Part shown: positions 24,472 through 26,617 of the stretch, piece after piece
How the letters are laid out: each line of letters begins with the position of its first letter
How positions within the stretch are numbered: the stretch's first letter is position 1
NCBI GenBank assembly: GCA_944388825.1
Contig: CALXKG010000088.1
Coordinates: 1-26,617 of the forward strand
From: an uncultured Clostridia bacterium
GTDB lineage: Bacteria > Bacillota > Clostridia > Oscillospirales > Ruminococcaceae
Length of the DNA: 26,617 nt
Reading direction: 5' to 3'
Program-made: the position numbers and the translations under genes
The notes under the pieces: model-generated
What the model saw: the letters and a program-made list of their open reading frames with translations, nothing else
The model's database searches: none
What the model was told of the DNA's origin: nothing

Positions 24472-25263
24472 ATGCAGCTTACATTTTCCAATCCTGGCTT
24501 TCCCTATATGCTGGAAAGCATCATGCAGTTCCAGACGGATGCGCAGTCCGCTTTCTGGTCGGAGCCGCTTTACCATTTCTACCCCAGGCTGGACCGGGCG
24601 CACGCCGAAAGGCTGCCTCTCCCCAGGCGGAAAGAATATATCGCCGGGCAGATGGAGGCGGTTTACCGGGAACTGGAAGGGACGCTGGACGAGAAGGCGG
24701 CGGCTTACGCCGGCTGGTGGGAGCGCTGCCGGGGACAGGTTACCGAAGCGCTCTCCGAGGCGTTCGAGCTGGACTGCGGCGGCATTTTAAACGATATGCG
24801 CGCCTTTGTCACGCTAAACCCCATCTGCCCGCGGTATCTAAAGGAAAGGCGGTTTGACCTCTTTTACTTAAACAGTGAAAAAGGGGCGGTGGGGCTGGCC
24901 ATCCACGAGATCATCCACTTTGTCTGGTTTACCGTCTGGCATGATGTCTTCGGGGACGACGCCGCCGAATATGAACGGCCGAACCTGAAATGGATCCTGA
25001 GCGAAATGGCGGTGGAGCCGGTGATGGCGGATGAACGGCTTTCGTCCACCACGCCCTACTTCCCCCGGGAGGCGGGCGGCTGCATCTACCCGTACTTTTT
25101 CGGGATGACGGCGGATGACGGGCTGGTGATGGACCGGCTCCATCAGATGTACCGGGAACGGGCCGGTATCCGGGGATTTATGGAGGAAAGCTATGCCTTC
25201 TGCAAAGCCCATGAAGCGGAAATCCGGGCGCAGATCGAACAGGCGGAACAAAACGGTTGTTAA
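24472..25263 (+). CDS. Uncharacterised HExxH putative zinc metalloprotease
   Basis: I do not recognise the family. The 263-residue soluble protein has no signal peptide or helix long enough to span a membrane. Residues 145-149 read HEIIH, a zinc-protease HExxH motif, in the helix GLAIHEIIHFVWF. About 29-33 residues later LSEMAVEPVM supplies Glu178 and Glu182, either of which could be the third ligand in a gluzincin-like site. The N-terminal half is helical and rich in Arg, Glu and Trp. AGGAGG stands only 4 nt before the ATG, and a consensus promoter lies upstream. The aldose epimerase-like gene follows by 35 nt and may be co-transcribed. Confidence 0.8.
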   Translation: MQLTFSNPGFPYMLESIMQFQTDAQSAFWSEPLYHFYPRLDRAHAERLPLPRRKEYIAGQMEAVYRELEGTLDEKAAAYAGWWERCRGQVTEALSEAFELDCGGILNDMRAFVTLNPICPRYLKERRFDLFYLNSEKGAVGLAIHEIIHFVWFTVWHDVFGDDAAEYERPNLKWILSEMAVEPVMADERLSSTTPYFPREAGGCIYPYFFGMTADDGLVMDRLHQMYRERAGIRGFMEESYAFCKAHEAEIRAQIEQAEQNGC

Positions 25264-25298
25264 AGCCGGTGGAAGCAACGATAGAAAGGATGTTTGAA

Positions 25299-26189
25299 AT
25301 GGATATCAGGTTGACAAACGATACGATCTTCCTCGACGTCAGCACATCGGGGGCGGAAATGCAGTCGCTGCGGGACGGCAAGGGCCGGGAATACCTGTGG
25401 GACGGGAGCGACTTCTGGAAACGGCACGCCCCCTACCTCTTCCCGATCGTCGGCGGGCTCCGATACGGCGAGACGATGGTCGGCGGGCAGGTCTATAAGA
25501 TGGGCCAGCACGGGTTTGCGCGGGATATGGAGTGGACCTGCGTCCAGGCGGACGAGACGGCGGCGACGCTTATGCTGGTAAGCGACGATTCGACCCTTGC
25601 CCGGTACCCCTACCCCTTCAAGCTGAAGGTGCGGTATGAGCTGACCGGGTACGCGGTCAACATCACGATCGCCGTCGAAAACACCGGCGAGACCGAAATG
25701 CCCTTCTGCTTCGGGACCCACCCCTCCTTCCGCTGCCCGTTTGCCGGGAGCGGGAGCCAGTTTACCGACTATGAAGTGCAGTTTGACAAAGACGAGATCC
25801 CGACCCAGCCGGTGCTGAACGCGGATAAGCTGCTGGACCGGGTGAACCGGCAGGCGTTTATGGCCGACCCGAAAACGATCAAGCTGGACTACGCGGTCTT
25901 TGAGAAGGTCGACACGATCATCTTTGACGAGATCCACTCAGACAAGGTGCGGCTTGCCGATACCAAAACCGGGAAGTATATCGAGCTGCGGTACCAGGGG
26001 TTCCACCAGATGGGCATCTGGACCCCGAAGGCGGGCGCGCCGTTTGTCTGCATCGAGCCGTGGAACGGCACCGCCGATACGGCCGACACCGACGGGCTTT
26101 ACCTGCGGAAGGTCGGGCTGCGGCTGCTGGCGCCGGGAGCGGAGGAAAGCTATACGCTGACGATCGACATTGCCGGCTGCCAGGAATAA
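25299..26189 (+). CDS. Aldose 1-epimerase (galactose mutarotase-like, LacX type) protein
   Basis: A 296-residue beta-sandwich protein of the aldose-1-epimerase superfamily, LacX/YihR-like branch. Members interconvert sugar anomers in the cytosol. The substrate Arg lies in the early block FPIVGGLRYG. The conserved catalytic-site His is in FGTHPSFRCPF, and VCIEPWNGTAD near residue 250 provides the base Glu region, with GQHGFARDMEW holding a further His. The ATG at 25299 is preferred because AAAGGA sits 8 nt ahead; an in-frame start at 25257 has no ribosome site and overlaps the upstream gene. The sugar is not evident. A terminator follows. Confidence 0.93.
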   Translation: MDIRLTNDTIFLDVSTSGAEMQSLRDGKGREYLWDGSDFWKRHAPYLFPIVGGLRYGETMVGGQVYKMGQHGFARDMEWTCVQADETAATLMLVSDDSTLARYPYPFKLKVRYELTGYAVNITIAVENTGETEMPFCFGTHPSFRCPFAGSGSQFTDYEVQFDKDEIPTQPVLNADKLLDRVNRQAFMADPKTIKLDYAVFEKVDTIIFDEIHSDKVRLADTKTGKYIELRYQGFHQMGIWTPKAGAPFVCIEPWNGTADTADTDGLYLRKVGLRLLAPGAEESYTLTIDIAGCQE

Positions 26190-26200
26190 ATGGGCATGAA

Positions 26201-26238
26201 AAACCCGCAGGGCTTCGGGATGGAAGCTCTGCGGGTTT
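26201..26238. terminator. Bidirectional terminator between converging genes
   Basis: AAACCCGCAG and CTGCGGGTTT, extended inward by GGCTT/AAGCT, make a 15-bp stem with one G-U pair and an 8-nt loop. On the minus strand it ends TTTTTC, on the plus strand TTTGATTT. It serves the epimerase gene and the minus-strand gene at the right edge. Confidence 0.9.
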
Positions 26239-26241
26239 GAT

Positions 26242-26617
26242 TTATGCAAAAGCCGTTATAAAAACGATAATGGCAATCACCATTGCCAGAATACCGCCGA
26301 TTACATGGGCGGAAAGCGCCATATCGGACGGCTCGGCGTCTTTATATTTCCAGCCGCTGTCCAAAAACCAGGCGGTTCGGGGACGGACGATGTTGAACAG
26401 TCCGATGCCGGCAAGGATAACCGCTATAATAATTCGACCGTAATTGGGAGGGTCGGGCAGCGTCATGGCAACCAGATCGCAAAGGGTGCTTCCGTCGACA
26501 TCATACTGGTATTCATCCTCCAGTCCGGCCCGCCACCCGCCGCTGCCGCTCCCGTCTGATTGTTCCCACACATAGGACGTCCCGTCGGGGTAGGAAATTA
26601 CCACTGTATACCGGTCT
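26242..26617 (-). CDS. Membrane protein with DUF6199-like C-terminus (partial, 5' end beyond right edge)
   Basis: The frame is open from the right edge, so the N-terminus is missing; about 124 residues are visible. They begin in a hydrophilic, probably extracytoplasmic segment (YPDGTSYVWEQSDGSGSGG) and end in two helices: IIIAVILAGIGLFNIVRP and VIGGILAMVIAIIVFITAFA. Between them lies GWKYKDAEPSDMAL, a Trp-x-Tyr-Lys-x-Ala-Glu-Pro-Ser pattern that I associate with small DUF6199-type membrane proteins of Clostridia. The family link is from memory and moderate in certainty. The GTG at 26604 is not credited as the start, because the same frame continues upstream as DRYTVV. Confidence 0.7.
   Translation of the reverse strand, partial: DRYTVVISYPDGTSYVWEQSDGSGSGGWRAGLEDEYQYDVDGSTLCDLVAMTLPDPPNYGRIIIAVILAGIGLFNIVRPRTAWFLDSGWKYKDAEPSDMALSAHVIGGILAMVIAIIVFITAFA

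Overview
The window looks like chromosomal DNA of a high-GC, spore-forming member of the Clostridia. An Oscillospiraceae/Ruminococcaceae-like gut lineage is my inference. The evidence is a complete spoIIIAA-AH operon next to the asp23-nusB-xseAB-ispA-dxs-tlyA-nadK-argR-recN housekeeping cluster typical of Firmicutes, and strong sigma-A-type promoters embedded in GC-rich coding sequence. Most of the window is ordinary, well-packed core genome. I see no CRISPR array, insertion sequence, prophage, tRNA or rRNA.

Layout from left to right. 1-1696 (minus): 5' part of a GH31 alpha-xylosidase/alpha-glucosidase gene cut by the left edge. 1799-2872 (minus): an M42 metallopeptidase with its own extended -10 promoter. 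3155-5756 (plus): a CinA-C-type amidohydrolase, a TRIC-like UPF0126 membrane protein and an NSS-family sodium symporter, closed by a strong bidirectional terminator. 5818-8806 (minus): a copper operon with a consensus promoter, a CsoR-like operator palindrome, copA carrying a C-terminal CopZ-like domain, and csoR overlapping the copA stop. 8815-9009: an intergenic region with the recN-side terminator and an unexplained plus-strand promoter. 9010-19556 (minus): twelve close-packed genes running asp23-nusB-tsaD paralog-xseA-xseB-ispA-divergent PAP2-dxs-tlyA-nadK-argR-recN behind an extended -10 promoter. 19599-24302 (minus): spoIIIAA-AH and its terminator. 24401-26189 (plus): an unrecognised HExxH protein and an aldose-1-epimerase-like protein behind a consensus promoter. 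26242-26617 (minus): a membrane protein cut by the right edge.

How the genes work together. spoIIIA encodes the mother-cell half of the channel that links mother cell and forespore. The housekeeping operon joins envelope-stress (Asp23), transcription (NusB, ArgR), isoprenoid (IspA, Dxs), cofactor (NadK), rRNA modification (TlyA) and DNA repair (XseAB, RecN) functions. The copper operon reads as a self-contained sensor, exporter and chaperone unit.

The points most worth a second look are an in-frame Shine-Dalgarno and ATG inside copA that could yield a free CopZ-like chaperone, a spoIIIAF whose expected start position holds ATC rather than ATG, a 95-nt out-of-frame overlap of spoIIIAA and spoIIIAB, and the unknown metalloprotease-like gene at 24472. 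No large undescribed system was found.
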